A stretch of DNA of 64,000 nucleotides, from the NCBI GenBank assembly GCA_029582155.1, contig CM055912.1:1674001-1738000 (forward strand). Direction: 5' to 3'. Under the pieces are notes generated by a model. It had not been told where the DNA came from, searched no databases, and saw nothing but the letters and a program-made list of their open reading frames with translations. Shown piece after piece: positions 35,553 through 46,800 of the stretch (position 1 is its first letter; every line of letters begins with the position of its first letter). The DNA comes from Panopea generosa (taxonomy: Eukaryota; Mollusca; Bivalvia; Adapedonta; Hiatellidae). A program made the position numbers and the translations under genes.

Positions 35553-38360
35553 TACCAGACAATGCCTGGGCTTAAATACTTTACTTCTTGCACACCAGAC
35601 AATGCCAGGGCTTAAATACTTTATTTCTTGCACACCAGACAATGCCAGGGCTTAAATACTTTATTTCTTGCACACAAGACAATGCCAGGGCTTAAATACT
35701 TTACTTCTTGCACACCTGACAATGCCAGGGCTTAAATACTTTACTTCTTGCATACCAGACAATGCCAGGGCTTAAATACTTTATTTCTTGCACACAAGAC
35801 AATGCCAGGGCTTAACTACTTTACTTCTTGCACACCAGACAATGCCAGGGCTTAAATACTTTACTTCTTGCATACCAGACAATGCCAGGGCTTAAATACT
35901 TTATTTCTTGCACACAAGACAATGCCAGGGCTTAACTACTTTACTTCTTGCACACCTGACAATGCCAGGGCTTAAATACTTTACTTCTTGCATACCAGAC
36001 AATGCCAGGGCTTAAATACTTTGTTTCTTGCATACCAGACAATGCCAGGGCTTAAAAACTTTACTTCTTGCACACCAGACAATGCCAGGGCTTAAATACT
36101 TTATTTCTTGCATACCAGACAATGCCAGGGCTTAAATACTTAATTTCTTGCATACCAGACAATGCCAGGGCTTAAATACTTTATTTCTTGCATACCAGAC
36201 TATGCCAGGGCTTAAATACTTTATTTCTTGCAAACATGACAATGCAAAGGCTTAAATACTTAATTTCTTGCATACCAGACAATGCCAGGGCTTAAATACT
36301 TTATTTCTTGCATACCAGACAATGCTAGGGCTTAAATACTTTACTTCTTGCGTACATGACAATGCGAAGGCGTAAATACTTTACTTCTTGCGTACATGAC
36401 AATGCGAAGGCGTAAATACTTTATTTCTTGTGTACCAGACAATGCTAAGGCATAAATACTTTACTTTTTGCATACCAGATAATGCCAGGGCTTAAATACT
36501 TCATTTCTTGCTTACCAGACAATGTCAGGACTTAAATACTTTACTTCTTGCATACCAGACAATGCCAGGGCTTAAATACTTGACTTCTTGCATACCAGAC
36601 AATGCCAGGGCTTAAATACTTGACTTCTTGCATACCAGACAATGCCAGGGCTTAAATACTTTATTTCTTGCATACCAGACAATGCCAGAGCTTAAATACT
36701 TTATTTCTTGCATACCAGACAATGCCAGGGCTTAAATACTTTATTTCTTGCATACATGACAATGTGAAGGCTTAAATACTTTATTTCTTGTGTACCAGAC
36801 AATGCTAAGGCATAAATACTTTACTTCTTGCATACCAGACAATGCTAGGGTTTAAATACTTTATTTCTTGCATACCAGACAATGCCAGGGCTTAAATACT
36901 TTATTTCTTGCATACATGACAATGTGAAGGCTTAAATACTTTATTTCTTGTGTACCAGACAATGCTAAGGCATAAATACTTTACTTCTTGCATACCAGAC
37001 AATGCCAGGGTTTAAATACTTTACTTCTTGCTTACCAGACAATGCCAGGGCTTAAATACTTTATTTCTTGCATACCAGACAAAGCCAGGGCTTAAATACT
37101 TTATTTCTTGCATACCAGACAAAGCCAGGGCTTAAATACTTTATTTCTTGCATACCTGACAAAGCCAGGGCTTAAATATTTTATTTCTTGCATACCTGAC
37201 AATGCCAGGCTTAAATACTTTACTTCTTGCATACCAGACAATGCCAGGGCTTAAATACTTTGTTTCTTGCATACCAGACAATGCCAGGGCTTACTTTATT
37301 TCTTGCATACCAGACAATGCCAGGGCTTAAATACTTTATTTCTTGCTTACCAGACAACGCCAGGGCTTAAATACTTTATTTCTTGCATTCCAGACATTGC
37401 CAGGGCTTAAATACTTTATTTCTTGTGTACCAGACAATGCTAAGGCATAAATACTTTACTTCTTGCATACCAGACAATGCCAGGGTTTAAATACTTTACT
37501 TCTTGCTTACCAGACAATGCCAGGGCTTAAATACTTTATTTCTTGCATACCAGACAAAGCCAGGGCTTAAATACTTTATTTCTTGCATACCAGACAAAGC
37601 CAGGGCTTAAATACTTTATTTCTTGCATACCTGACAAAGCCAGGGCTTAAATATTTTATTTCTTGCATACCTGACAATGCCAGGCTTAAATACTTTACTT
37701 CTTGCATACCAGACAATGCCAGGGCTTAAATACTTTGTTTCTTGCATACCAGACAATGCCAGGGCTTACTTTATTTCTTGCATACCAGACAATGCCAGGG
37801 CTTAAATACTTTATTTCTTGCTTACCAGACAATGCCAGGGCTTAAATACTTTATTTCTTGCATACCAGACAATGCCAGGGCTTAAATACTTTATTTCTTG
37901 CATACCAGACAATGCCAGGGCTTAAATACTTTATTTCTTGCTTACCAGACAATGCCAGGGCTTAAATACTTTATTTCTTGCTTACCAGACAAAGCCAGGG
38001 CTTAAATACTTTATTTCTTGCATACCTGACAAAGCCAGGGCTTAAATATTTTATTTCTTGCATACCTGACAATGCCAGGCTTAAATACTTTACTTCTTGC
38101 ATACCAGACAATGCCAGGGCTTAAATACTTTGTTTCTTGCATACCAGACAATGCCAGGGCTTACTTTATTTCTTGCATACCAGACAATGCCAGGGCTTTA
38201 ATACTTTATTTCCTGCTTACCAGACAATGCCAGGGCTTAAATACTTTATTTCTTGCATACCAGACAATGCCAGGGCTTAAATACTTTATTTCTTGCATAC
38301 CAGACAATGCCAGGGCTTAAATTTCTTGCGTACCAGACAATGCCAGGGTTTAAATACTTT
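35553..38360 (+). repeat. 40-bp satellite array, about 70 units
   Basis: The monomer is CATACCAGACAATGCCAGGG plus CTTAAATACTTTATTTCTTG (40 bp). Variants (CACACAAGAC, TGTACCAGACAATGCTAAGG, AATGCGAAGGCG) occur in clusters. A segment marked by AATGCCAGGCTTAAA (one G lost) and a shortened GGGCTTACTTTATT unit appears three times, at 37201, 37676 and 38071. Blocks of about ten to twelve units were therefore copied as wholes. The frame at 38072-38320 (a 40-residue repeat) is an artefact: 40 bp cycles through all frames. Confidence 0.97.
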
Positions 38361-38530
38361 ATTTCTTGCATATCAAGATAGAATTTCAGCACTGAAATTG
38401 GAACTATATGAAGTGATGTATGGCTTTATTTCTTGCGTACCAGACAATGCCAGAGTTTAAATACTTTATTTCCTGCATATCAAGATAGAATTTCAGCACT
38501 GAAATTGGAACTAAATGAAGTGATGTATGA
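38361..38530 (+). repeat. Array edge captured in a 107-bp duplication
   Basis: The non-satellite flank TATCAAGATAGAATTTCAGC...GAAGTGATGTATG occurs twice (38370-38421 and 38477-38528). One satellite unit lies between (GCGTACCAGACAATGCCAGA). The array boundary and the adjoining unique DNA were therefore duplicated together. Confidence 0.85.
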
Positions 38531-41220
38531 ACTATATAAATTATATATAGAATACATGATTACTTATTTATAATTGAATTTGTTAAACGAGTTGACAAAA
38601 ATATATGTGAGGCGAGTGATATTAGACAAGGTAATATAAACAAATATGTTGTAGGTTTATTACACTCCTGCACTGTAAATCATGTGATACATCTTTAAAA
38701 CTAGGGAATGATGAATTAAATTATTCAGTGGGTTTGGTATTCAAGAAAAAGAACCATTCATGGTGCTTTTGACTTTGGAAAGAAAATTCTATTTTAAGCA
38801 ATAACCTTTTTCGCGTTGTCATTCTGTTGTGTTAAAAAATTAGTGGAAAAAAAGAGAGTTGCGCACTCCAAAATGTGATTTCAGAATCTGCAAATAGACT
38901 TACAAACAAATTGTGTATATTGCATATCATGTATATTGGTTGCATTCTGAGTATTGTCTCCATGTATTCTTTTATGTCGATAAATATATATATATATATA
39001 TAATATATTCTCTCGGTTAAATAAAGAAAAACAACTGACACTTTCTATTTTACATAAATATTTATTAATAAAAAACATAAGCAATAAAAATATGTTTAGT
39101 TAATATAAATTCTCCAACTCCACCCTGTACAACAAACAACGACACAGGTAGGGAAATAGCAGTATTATAAAAGTTCGACTGATGGCTGGCAAACTCTCCG
39201 ATGAAGATTTCCTTGGTACTTTCATTGCAAACATACCAAAAACAAATGTCGGACTAAGTATTTCTTGTCCATCGTACAATGTCTGCCTTCAACAGAGAAA
39301 TCCAGAAGTGCTCCATATATATGTTAATATTAAGCCTCACGTATGACTAAAATTTATTCTCGTTAGACGTTTTATTGAAGCCATGACTTTCTCCACCAAA
39401 CTGCAATATTTTCTATTCGCTAGTACAGGTTATATAGTTTAATGTTGAGGAACTATATAAATAAACACAATAAATACGAGGAGGGGATCAGAAAGTCCAT
39501 AGACTTTTGCCATAACTTATTTATATCACAATAGTGTTAACTGTATTTGAAATAAATGTATATGGGACATGTTTTGAAAATCGAAGCACGATACGTCAAA
39601 GAAAATAAAGCACTATTCAAAGCATAGCAATTAGACATGTCGCGGCAAAATGATGACGTTGTATTCAACAAAAAAAACGACGTCATTATTCAAATGGATG
39701 CTTTTGTATCAAATACACTGAGTCACTCCTCAAAATACTTGCCTCGGTATTCTATACGTTTTTGCAACCATTTACACCATTCAGTGAACGTGTTAACAAA
39801 AATGAAGATGGTATACTGTACACAAAATTCTGTAAAACATGCTTTGATTCAAATATGTCTTCAAATCGACTTCATATTTGTTCTTTTTTAATGACTGATT
39901 CCCAGCCATCACAAAAACATTAATTTTGTGACATTTAAACAATAGAGACCTTGAAACATAAGACTCAATGTACATACTTTTGTTTCTCTCTTTGAGCAGG
40001 TATATAACCTAACATGGAGCAGAACTTCATGGAACTGTGGTATTCCGCATGCTTATCCATTTTCAAGTGCCCCAACGTCATTTTGTTTTAAACAAAATGG
40101 CATACCGTAACATCATAATATTGACGTCATATTGAGATGCTCATAATTGGTACCATTTTTTTAAAGGATTTAAACAAGCATACAATACAGCATACATTAA
40201 CATTTTTATTTAAAAAATATTTAAAGTCAACAAACCATGTAAATTATGGATGGTTGTCAGGCAATATTCATGTTTGAAATATAAATGTTATTATGCGGTA
40301 GGCGCTTTAAACGGTCTCTTATCGTTTTACAGAATGGAAGTTTGTGCAGGTTGCTGTTGTTTATCAGACAATGTGACACGCTATTTTCTTTGGCCCGAAT
40401 AATGAGCAACATAGAGAAGCGCTCTGGTCGAACATTCTTTCGCTAGCGGCAATGATTATTTTAAGTCTTTGATAGAGAAAGATCCTGTGTCACAGGTATT
40501 TGATCTTCTCACCAAATTTGGCGCCGGATAGTTCAATACATCCAGCTATACAGGACAAAATAAAAATTGACAGCATCAACGCGTTGCATAAAATGTCACG
40601 CTATCAGTATAGGTTGTCTGTCCACAGGTCCTTAAATAGTCTGGAATAGTCTAAAGTGTGTATTGTTTCAGAGATAGTCCTTATGGTTCCTTAATTTTCG
40701 TTTCGTTAAGGTCCCACTGACAGGACACTTCCTGGTACGTACACCTTGTTTTCAGGAGAAACAGGTTCTACTTCAATTACATGTTCTTCCGGACAAAAAA
40801 ATAGTTGCTCAAGCGATTTATTGTCATGATTTTCTTAACATCAGTGCATTTGTAAATGTGTACTAGTCTGCAATGTATATAGTATGCCATTGCTTCGTTT
40901 ATTATTATATTGTTATTTCTTTGTATAATTTTAGATTGTCATGTATATGTATGTAGGCTATAGCTGTACTTATTGAAGGTAATAAAGTTCTATTTACCAA
41001 GGCTACCGACTTGGAATTGGTAACAAACTTTGGAAACTTAATGTCTTAAATGTCTTAAATGGACTTCAAGCAGATATTTTATTGTATTGATGTAAAACAA
41101 CTTCCTTTTTATGCTTTAACAACAATCAGCTTCCGCCTTTTCTCTATATAGTCTATATCGTTTGCCTTTTTCTCTATAATTATGTTTTTATTATCCCCTT
41201 AAGTCGTCCGCATTTAAGAC
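38531..41220. other. Mostly unique DNA with minor features
   Basis: A TA microsatellite lies at 38984-39003. A short ATG frame at 39182-39346 is listed separately. A string GAGGGGATCAGAAAGTCCATAG at 39482 resembles a mariner-type terminus, but no matching right end was found. Poly(A)-signal-like AATAAA occurs at 40980. No gene can be supported. Confidence 0.4.
39182..39346 (+). CDS. Short hypothetical ORF, 54 residues
   Basis: ATG with G at +4; the frame reads MAGKLSDEDFLGTFIANIPK... NVCLQQRNPEVLHIYVNIKPHV then TGA. Codon composition is more balanced than in neighbouring frames. No splice signals, homologue or poly(A) context supports it. It may be a small gene, an exon or a transposon relic. 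Confidence 0.2.
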   Translation: MAGKLSDEDFLGTFIANIPKTNVGLSISCPSYNVCLQQRNPEVLHIYVNIKPHV

Positions 41221-41222
41221 TC

Positions 41223-41350
41223 GTCTCATGTTCGCTGCCATTTTCTTTTAAAGAGAGAGAAAGGTAGTACAAACACCGTAGTATGAGGACCGCCGCCATT
41301 TTGTTTTAAAGAGAGAGAAAAAGGAAGTGCAAACACCGTAGTATGAGGAC
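41223..41350 (+). repeat. ~62-bp tandem duplication at a MITE edge
   Basis: GCCATTTT(C/G)TTTTAAAGAG...GTA/GTGCAAACACCGTAGTATGAGGAC occurs twice in a row (about 41229-41290 and 41291-41350). Confidence 0.85.
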
Positions 41351-41605
41351 ATTCTAGAGAGCGCCTCCTTGATCAAGATCAAACTCCTAACCAGAGTTCA
41401 TGGAATGCAACCGATAAAGAGAGTGAGATTTATTGTTGTGAGGACACGTGCCCTCACAGCCTATTAATGTTTTCAAAAGCTGAGATAGTCATCGTTTAAT
41501 CGAAATAGACCAATGTAAAAGTGAGGACAAGGGTTTGTCCTCACATTCCAAAACTTGTCCTCATAACGTGAGTGTGAGAGATAACAAATGTTCTCACACT
41601 ACGGT
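41335..41605. mobile_element. 271-bp MITE-like inverted-repeat element
   Basis: ACCGTAGTATGAGGACA at the left pairs with TGTTCTCACACTACGGT at the right (15 of 17). Inside, several GTGAGGACA / TGTCCTCAC pairs add secondary structure (for example GTGAGGACACGTGCCCTCAC). No ORF. Its left edge takes part in the tandem duplication listed at 41223. Confidence 0.55.
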
Positions 41606-41610
41606 ATTCG

Positions 41611-41614
41611 CCCT

Positions 41615-41679
<65 letters not shown>
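41611..41679. repeat. Poly-C then CT microsatellite
   Basis: CCCTCCCCCCCCCC followed by about 28 CT dinucleotides. Confidence 0.97.
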
Positions 41680-41682
<3 letters not shown>

Positions 41683-41769
41683 TTTATCTACTATATTAAT
41701 GACAACGATAAACTGAACATGTTCAAGTTATAATGAATAAAATATGCCCTGTTCTGCTCTTTACTAACA

Positions 41770-41818
<49 letters not shown>

Positions 41819-41828
41819 TTCTGTCTGT
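41770..41828. repeat. TGTC tetranucleotide microsatellite
   Basis: About 13 TGTC units with one T-for-G change near the end. Confidence 0.97.
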
Positions 41829-42440
41829 GTTAAGGAATTACTCGATACTCAGTTTGCTTACTCGACAGTTAGAAAGCATCTATCCCATTTACAATGAATA
41901 GTATAACCAAACTTTATCATTATAGTTTCAATGATCTTTTTAGTTCAGTTTAATGGAACGACATTATTCCAATGTCCACTATTATCAATAAATTGGGTCC
42001 TCCTTGGTCGAGTGATCCAAGGCATTGCCATCCAATGACCACAATGTCTTGTAGAAGAACGGTGTTTCTACTCAGATTAATTCTGATGCATTCTTTCAAC
42101 AGTACCGCTGGATATACCATTGATGATTATGTTATGTGTTGAAAATGACATTAGACCCCATAATGATATCCACATATTATCAAACTTAATTTATATGTGT
42201 AGTAAATAAAAAGTAACGCTTTGTTTCGTGTAAAATAATATACTTATTTCTTGTAGTGAGCACTGAAGTGAATTGGTCAAAAATGGTAAAGACGGGCCCT
42301 GTTCGATCAGTTGGTAGCACGTCTGACTGTCAATCCAGGGGTCATGGGTTTGAATACCCGCCAGTAATCTACAACACATTCTCCGTGATGACTGATAAAC
42401 GACTATAAGTCTCATTGTCATTTGTCTCTCGCCACTGTTT

Positions 42441-42574
42441 AAAAAAAGAGTTATGGACAAGTCGTCCCAAAGACAACTCGTCCCACATTTTGACACAAGT
42501 TTCGAGACAATTTGTCCCCTATTTAAAGACAACTCGTCCCATCAAAAGACAAGTCCTAATTGATTATTTCTTTT
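42441..42574. mobile_element. 134-bp insert of GACAA..CGTCCC repeats within the SINE
   Basis: Five copies of a GACAAGTCGTCCC-like motif (GGACAAGTCGTCCC, AGACAACTCGTCCC twice, GACAATTTGTCCC, AGACAAGTCC) occur, some partly self-complementary. It is bounded by imperfect CTGTTT / CCGTTT. It is absent from the other SINE copies, so it is a real insertion. Confidence 0.65.
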
Positions 42575-42638
42575 ACCGTTTCAAACGGGAAAGATATCAG
42601 TTAGTTGTGCAAATGAGTTCAACTGATCGTCTGTTAAC

Positions 42639-42795
42639 AACTACCTTAAATATATTTATTTCACTTTGATTGTGACACAAGTTATTATAACAAATCACGT
42701 TCGGTGTATTCCTGGGTAGAAACAGTACTAAGCATTATACGGATATAGTGTCCGTCTCACACATAACTGTGGCGGAGGATCAAATCCACGACCCT
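42639..42795 (-). mobile_element. 5'-truncated minus-strand SINE inserted in another SINE
   Basis: Same family as 1293-1462 (TTATTTCACTTTGATTGTGA, CCTGGGTAGAAACAGTACTA, GGAGGATCAAATCCACGACC). The host SINE sequence CTGATCGTCTGTTA(A/G)C stands on both sides (42623-42638 and 42796-42811), a 16-bp duplication. The tRNA-like head is missing; the junction lies where the insert's own CTCCGATC meets the host's CTGATC. Confidence 0.75.
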
Positions 42796-42850
42796 CTGAT
42801 CGTCTGTTAGCTCTCGGTGGCATAACAATTACGCTAAATACTCAACTCAA

Positions 42851-43339
42851 CAAACAAATGGTAGGGAAGAGTGAACAAGTTCAGTTTTCAAGTGATATTT
42901 TAATACATGTACATTGTATAGTATTGTTGGGTGTTTATTGTCATTTTCAACAACTGTTCAGTCCTGGCACACATGGATATCATGCCGAACCCAAGACCTT
43001 CTAGACAACTAGACCACCACATCGGTTTATTATGACAGGAAACAGCAGCAACACCATTTATAATCATATCACTACTTCAATATGGATGTTTTATTAAGTA
43101 ATTCACTGCGAAAACTTTGGAATTCATTTAGATACATTAATTATTTTATTATATACATACATATATTCATTGTCGTGTTAAAATAAAGTACACGAGTAAG
43201 CGTTCCCTTTGATTTTCTATTTCTAGTTATAGAAGAAGAAGAAAGAGAAAAAGAAGGAAAATAATAAGAAGGAAAGAAGACTATACAAAGTTTCACATCA
43301 AACTACACTGTTGCAGTCATATGCATATTTAAACACATA
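42851..43339. other. AT-rich spacer with decayed SINE sequence
   Basis: Around 42925-43025 a weak SINE-like body (TTGGGTGTTTATTGTCATTT, GGATATCATGCCGAACC, CTAGACCACC) resembles the minus-strand SINE at 398-710. A GAA-rich run lies at 43230-43280. Confidence 0.45.
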
Positions 43340-43502
43340 AACGCGATATCGCGTCATCGTGCTGTCGTGGCATCACTTCGTCGCGTCATCGTGCTATCGT
43401 GTCATCACCATCGTGGTATCGTACTATCGTGTTATCACCATCGTGTCATCGTGCTATCGTGGCATCGCGTATTCTTGTAGACAAAGCGATAGCACGGTGG
43501 CC
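43340..43502 (+). repeat. CATCGTG short tandem array
   Basis: A run of 9-12-bp units (CATCGTGCTATCGTGTCATC, ATCACCATCGTG) with CpG-rich composition, unlike the AT-rich surroundings. It starts with a GATATCGC palindrome and ends GCGATAGCACGGTGGCC. Confidence 0.75.
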
Positions 43503-43655
43503 CTAACGGAACACCGTAAGAACCAGTACAAAACATATGCGGAAAAGGTGTATTGGTCAAGGACACCACACAGAGTCGTGTGGGAGGATCAACCCCACGA
43601 TCCTCCAGTCGTAGGGTCAATGCTCTACCACTGGACCACGCGCTCCACTGTTCAA
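43503..43655 (-). mobile_element. tRNA-derived SINE, minus strand
   Basis: The plus strand carries GTGGGAGGATCAACCCCACG, ATCCTCCAGTCGTAGGGTC and CTCTACCACTGGACCACGCG, the complement of a tRNA-like head (CGCGTGGTCCAGTGGTAGAG). Related to the 1293 and 4990 copies. Confidence 0.65.
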
Positions 43656-43726
43656 GTCTGTTAATAACCATGACAATAACTTTTATATTATGACTGAAAA
43701 TATATTAAGACAGCATAATTCAAAGA

Positions 43727-43760
43727 TGGTCGGATGGATGGATGGATGGATGGATGGATA
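43727..43760. repeat. GGAT tetranucleotide microsatellite
   Basis: About seven GGAT units after an imperfect start. Confidence 0.95.
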
Positions 43761-43896
43761 ACAGATCTTCGAAGCTTTGTGAATATGGCCTCTGAACTCT
43801 GTAACAGTGTTCTTTTTAATAACAACATACTGTTATGGATGAATTATATCTTAAAAGATCGCTGTTATGTTTATTTTTCTGTCGTAGTTCGTATTA

Positions 43897-43990
43897 GAAT
43901 TGGTCGTCGAGTGGTAAACGCTTTGGCGTTTCAATCCGGATATCGTTGGTTCGATCCTCGCCAACTCCCGAATCTGCTGACAAAAAGTTA
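43897..43990 (+). mobile_element. tRNA-like SINE head or tRNA pseudogene
   Basis: ATTGGTCGTCGAGTGGTAAA (A-box region) and GTTGGTTCGATCCTCGCC (B-box) are spaced as in a tRNA. The acceptor stem does not close, and SINE-like sequence (CGAATCTGCTGACAAAAAG) follows. It is not a functional tRNA. Confidence 0.55.
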
Positions 43991-44365
43991 CAAAAACCCT
44001 GGATCCGCTCTATAATAAATATATATTTAAAGTTCACAACATCAAATTAAGTGTTCACAAACTCAGTTGCAATTACTTTGCCTATAGGCTATTTAACCAT
44101 GTTCTATTGTAGATGGAGTTTGATTACTAACACCTTATTGAAAACATATAATACGGTGTTAATCTATAATTGCTCGGCATAGAACCTTTTTTTCAATAAC
44201 CCTGGTTCGCAATAAGAAACGCTACTACTCACCTTTAAGACGCCAAACTGGTAACATCATACAAAGCTTATATACGGATTTACTGGCTAAACTTACGTTG
44301 TTTCAAAGACATTATTGCTTAATTTGTGTTATTATCTCAGTGCTTAATTAAGATCTACTTTAATC

Positions 44366-44452
44366 ATGTTCGCTCGTGTGTCTCAGGCTGTGTCTTCTGC
44401 TTTGGTGGCTGTGAGAGACTGGTGTTCTTCTTGGTTTGGAAGGAATGCAGAG
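44366..44452 (+). CDS. Exon 1 of a Pro/Val-rich basic-tail protein (gene spans 44366-57260)
   Basis: The ATG at 44366 opens 29 codons (MFARVSQAVSSALVAVRDWC, then SSWFGRNAE) ending in phase 0 at a near-perfect donor, GCAGAG|GTAAGT. An acceptor-like TTATTATCTCAG at 44329-44340 lies just upstream, so this may be the first coding but second transcribed exon. The peptide could form an amphipathic helix with two Trp. It joins without frame change to exon 2 at 56811 across a 12.4-kb intron filled with repeats. Codon use is richer in G/C than the surroundings. I infer the pairing from phase and signal strength; no transcript is available. The product is not a recognised family. Confidence 0.5.
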
Positions 44453-44582
44453 GTAAGTTACTTACTTTTTCTCGTTAAACTATATGTACAGTTTTGTTGT
44501 TTCATATTTCATTGTTTGCTACTACATATTGCTGGTCCCCGACAGCGCCTCCCAATAATCATCAGACATTGATTGTAGAGGA

Positions 44583-44693
44583 CACAACGGCCAGTGACAA
44601 TATATATTCTGTATCTCTATGTATAGTGTTATAAAAACGTATCTATTGTACTATATATAGGGATATATAATTTTATTGTCACTGGCCCCTGTG
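44583..44693. mobile_element. 111-bp MITE with 19-bp inverted ends
   Basis: CACAACGGCCAGTGACAAT at the left pairs with ATTGTCACTGGCCCCTGTG at the right (two mismatches). The centre is AT-rich (TATATAGGGATATATA). It lies 130 bp inside the predicted intron. Confidence 0.75.
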
Positions 44694-46480
44694 GTTGGAA
44701 GTAAAGCGTAGAGTTCCCAGATATACTTCACTGAATCGCTGAAACGCGTGCTTTATGTGCGCGAGCATAGCGCGGGAAATCATTTCCATGTGGCGAGTTT
44801 GTGCTTTAGAAGGAAATTATAGTGTAATTCACAAAGGAGTATGTATACCAGAGTATAACAGGTACAATATTATTAAGCTAGGTAACGTTTGAAAAATTAA
44901 AAATGCCGGAACTAAAACCCGGGTCTAGTCCTGCCAGTCTTCTTACATAGGCAACTATTATTTTAAGGCCAGAGAGTCATAATGTTGGTCAAGATGCTTC
45001 TGAAATAAACATGCCCTTGGTCTAAATTATATTCTGCGTTGGATGAGGCAGTGTTCACAACAAATATGTGTGTTTATTGGATTCCAAACGTCCATAACTT
45101 ATCCCTCAATGTCGACCAGTATGTTATGTGACCTGGGGTCAATAGTCCCGCCCTTGAATTTTTTGGTGTAAGTTGGTAAAATACACTCCTTTAATTTCTT
45201 GTGATTTCTAAATTACTGTAGAACTTCTAAGGCATGTAAAATATATATAATAGTCTTTTATATTGCTTTTGTTTTAATTCCATTTCGACTACAGGTCAAG
45301 ATTAGTATCGTTTTCTCAGATGTACATAATGCTAAACCCATAAACCCCAAATTTGTCATGAATTTAGAAACCCTGTTACTGTGAAATACAATTCTAAACG
45401 CTGTTGTAATACTTGTACTGTGTGATATGATTTGCTAATATTGACCAGTAGCTATACCAAGAACCTATAGAAGAATACGTTGGCTAAGTAAAGCTAATGC
45501 TATATGTATTTATGTATATTCGATAATTAAAATAAACATTACCTGCTACATGTATCTCAAAAATTCATCACACATGGGCCTGTGGTCATATTTTCCAATT
45601 ATATATGATTAACCTACTGACCATCAACTATACAAACATTAAATAATAAGATATGGACGCAGTACAACTATAATTGAGCTGTGTTCAAAGCGAAACATGT
45701 AAACACATAATGCCATTTTCGCAACAATACTAACAAAATTGTAGACACAGTACACAAATAACTGTATCTCCATTTTTATTATGAAAAAAATGTGCACACT
45801 TTACATTTTTATTTAAAAATGTAAAATACTATTTTCAAAATATGGACATGGCATATGTTCCTATTTTGGAAAGTTGTTAAGTCGCGATATTTGATAATTC
45901 CGGCAGCTTTATTGTATTTGGCCTCCCTCTAGAAAGTTTGATAATTCCATAGTTCTGTATAAGCCTATTAAGAACTTGATTAGAACGTGTTTCTCCTCCA
46001 GACCTAGCACATATCGAGCATTTACCAAAATCCACAATAGGTCCCAGTATTGTCTGACATTGTCCAGAATGAGATTCTCAATATGTTGAAATATTTAAAA
46101 GTTAGATTAATAACTTATGAAAAAAAAGCATTTATGTTAGGAATAAAAAAAAATACAACACGATTTATAATAAGATGAAGCAATACCTTCATGGTGATTG
46201 TTATACCCCCACCCACCCCCTCCCAACCCACCCATTAACACAATACACTTTCAAACCTTGTGTTACAATATGTCGTGACTTAGTGTACTTATGTCTCTGC
46301 TATATCACACTGCATATTTTCTGCAGCAGACCCAGGTTTGCCCACTCATTGTTATCCAACATTCTGCAGTACATTTACCGTGATTACTTCTGTTAACATA
46401 ACACTGTTTAGCAATCATTGTCCATCTTAAAAATAGCATCACAGTTTTCTTCATTTCTATAAGTGTCAAAATTTCATTCG
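44694..46480. other. Intronic AT-rich sequence
   Basis: No gene or repeat family recognised. A C-rich patch (CCCCCACCCACCCCCTCCCA) lies at 46206-46226. Confidence 0.4.
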
Positions 46481-46484
46481 CGTA

Positions 46485-46800
46485 AGCAATGTCGCCATAC
46501 GAACATAAACATGGCGGTTTATGTATAATAAATATGAATCTTTATAACACTTTATCAAATTAAAAACCATAATTACAATATACAAGGACCAAAGACTTAT
46601 TTTAAGTCCTTGCTAAAAAAACGTGCTGGTCTTCCTTTGTAAGCGTCGAAAATGATAAAAAATATAAATTATAGCCGGAACGTCGCCGGTTTAGCCGTAA
46701 TATGGTCGGATTTTAGTATCACCCGGAAGTTGCCGCCCCGGAAGTCAACAGCAACAAACGCTTGTAAACAACATTCTCGCGCGTTATATGTTAGAAAACA
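46485..46800. promoter_or_regulatory. CpG-containing patch with YY1- and ETS-type motifs
   Basis: AAACATGGCGG at 46507-46517 fits the YY1 site. CCGGAAGT occurs twice, at 46723-46730 and 46738-46745, and fits ETS/GABPA sites. Around them is a stretch much richer in CpG than the neighbourhood (ACGTCGCCGG, TCTCGCGCG). This combination is typical of TATA-less animal promoters, so an internal or antisense promoter inside the large intron is possible. No coding exon was identified next to it. Confidence 0.35.

Larger units (their letters stand above)
42290..42850 (+). mobile_element. tRNA-derived SINE split by two insertions
   Basis: Parts in order: head GGGCCCTGTTCGATCAGTTGG (42294), body to CTCTCGCCACTGTTT (42440), first insert, CGTTTCAAACGGGAAAGATA, GATCGTCTGTTAAC (42625-42638), second insert, then GTTAGCTCTCGGTGGCATAA and a CAACTCAACAAAC tail. 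It is the same family as 49529-49816, which serves as the uninterrupted reference. Confidence 0.8.

Noticed and set aside
38072-38320. 82-residue repeat protein frame (MPGLNTLLLAYQ...)
   Set aside because: It is the 40-bp satellite read through in three frames per 120 bp, not a gene.
35553-38360. CRISPR-like array
   Set aside because: Units are contiguous 40-bp copies with no unique spacers, in animal DNA.
39482-39520. mariner-like terminus (GGGGATCAGAAAGTCC)
   Set aside because: No matching inverted right end or transposase frame could be found nearby.
43897-43990. tRNA gene on plus strand
   Set aside because: The boxes are present but the acceptor stem fails and SINE-like sequence follows.
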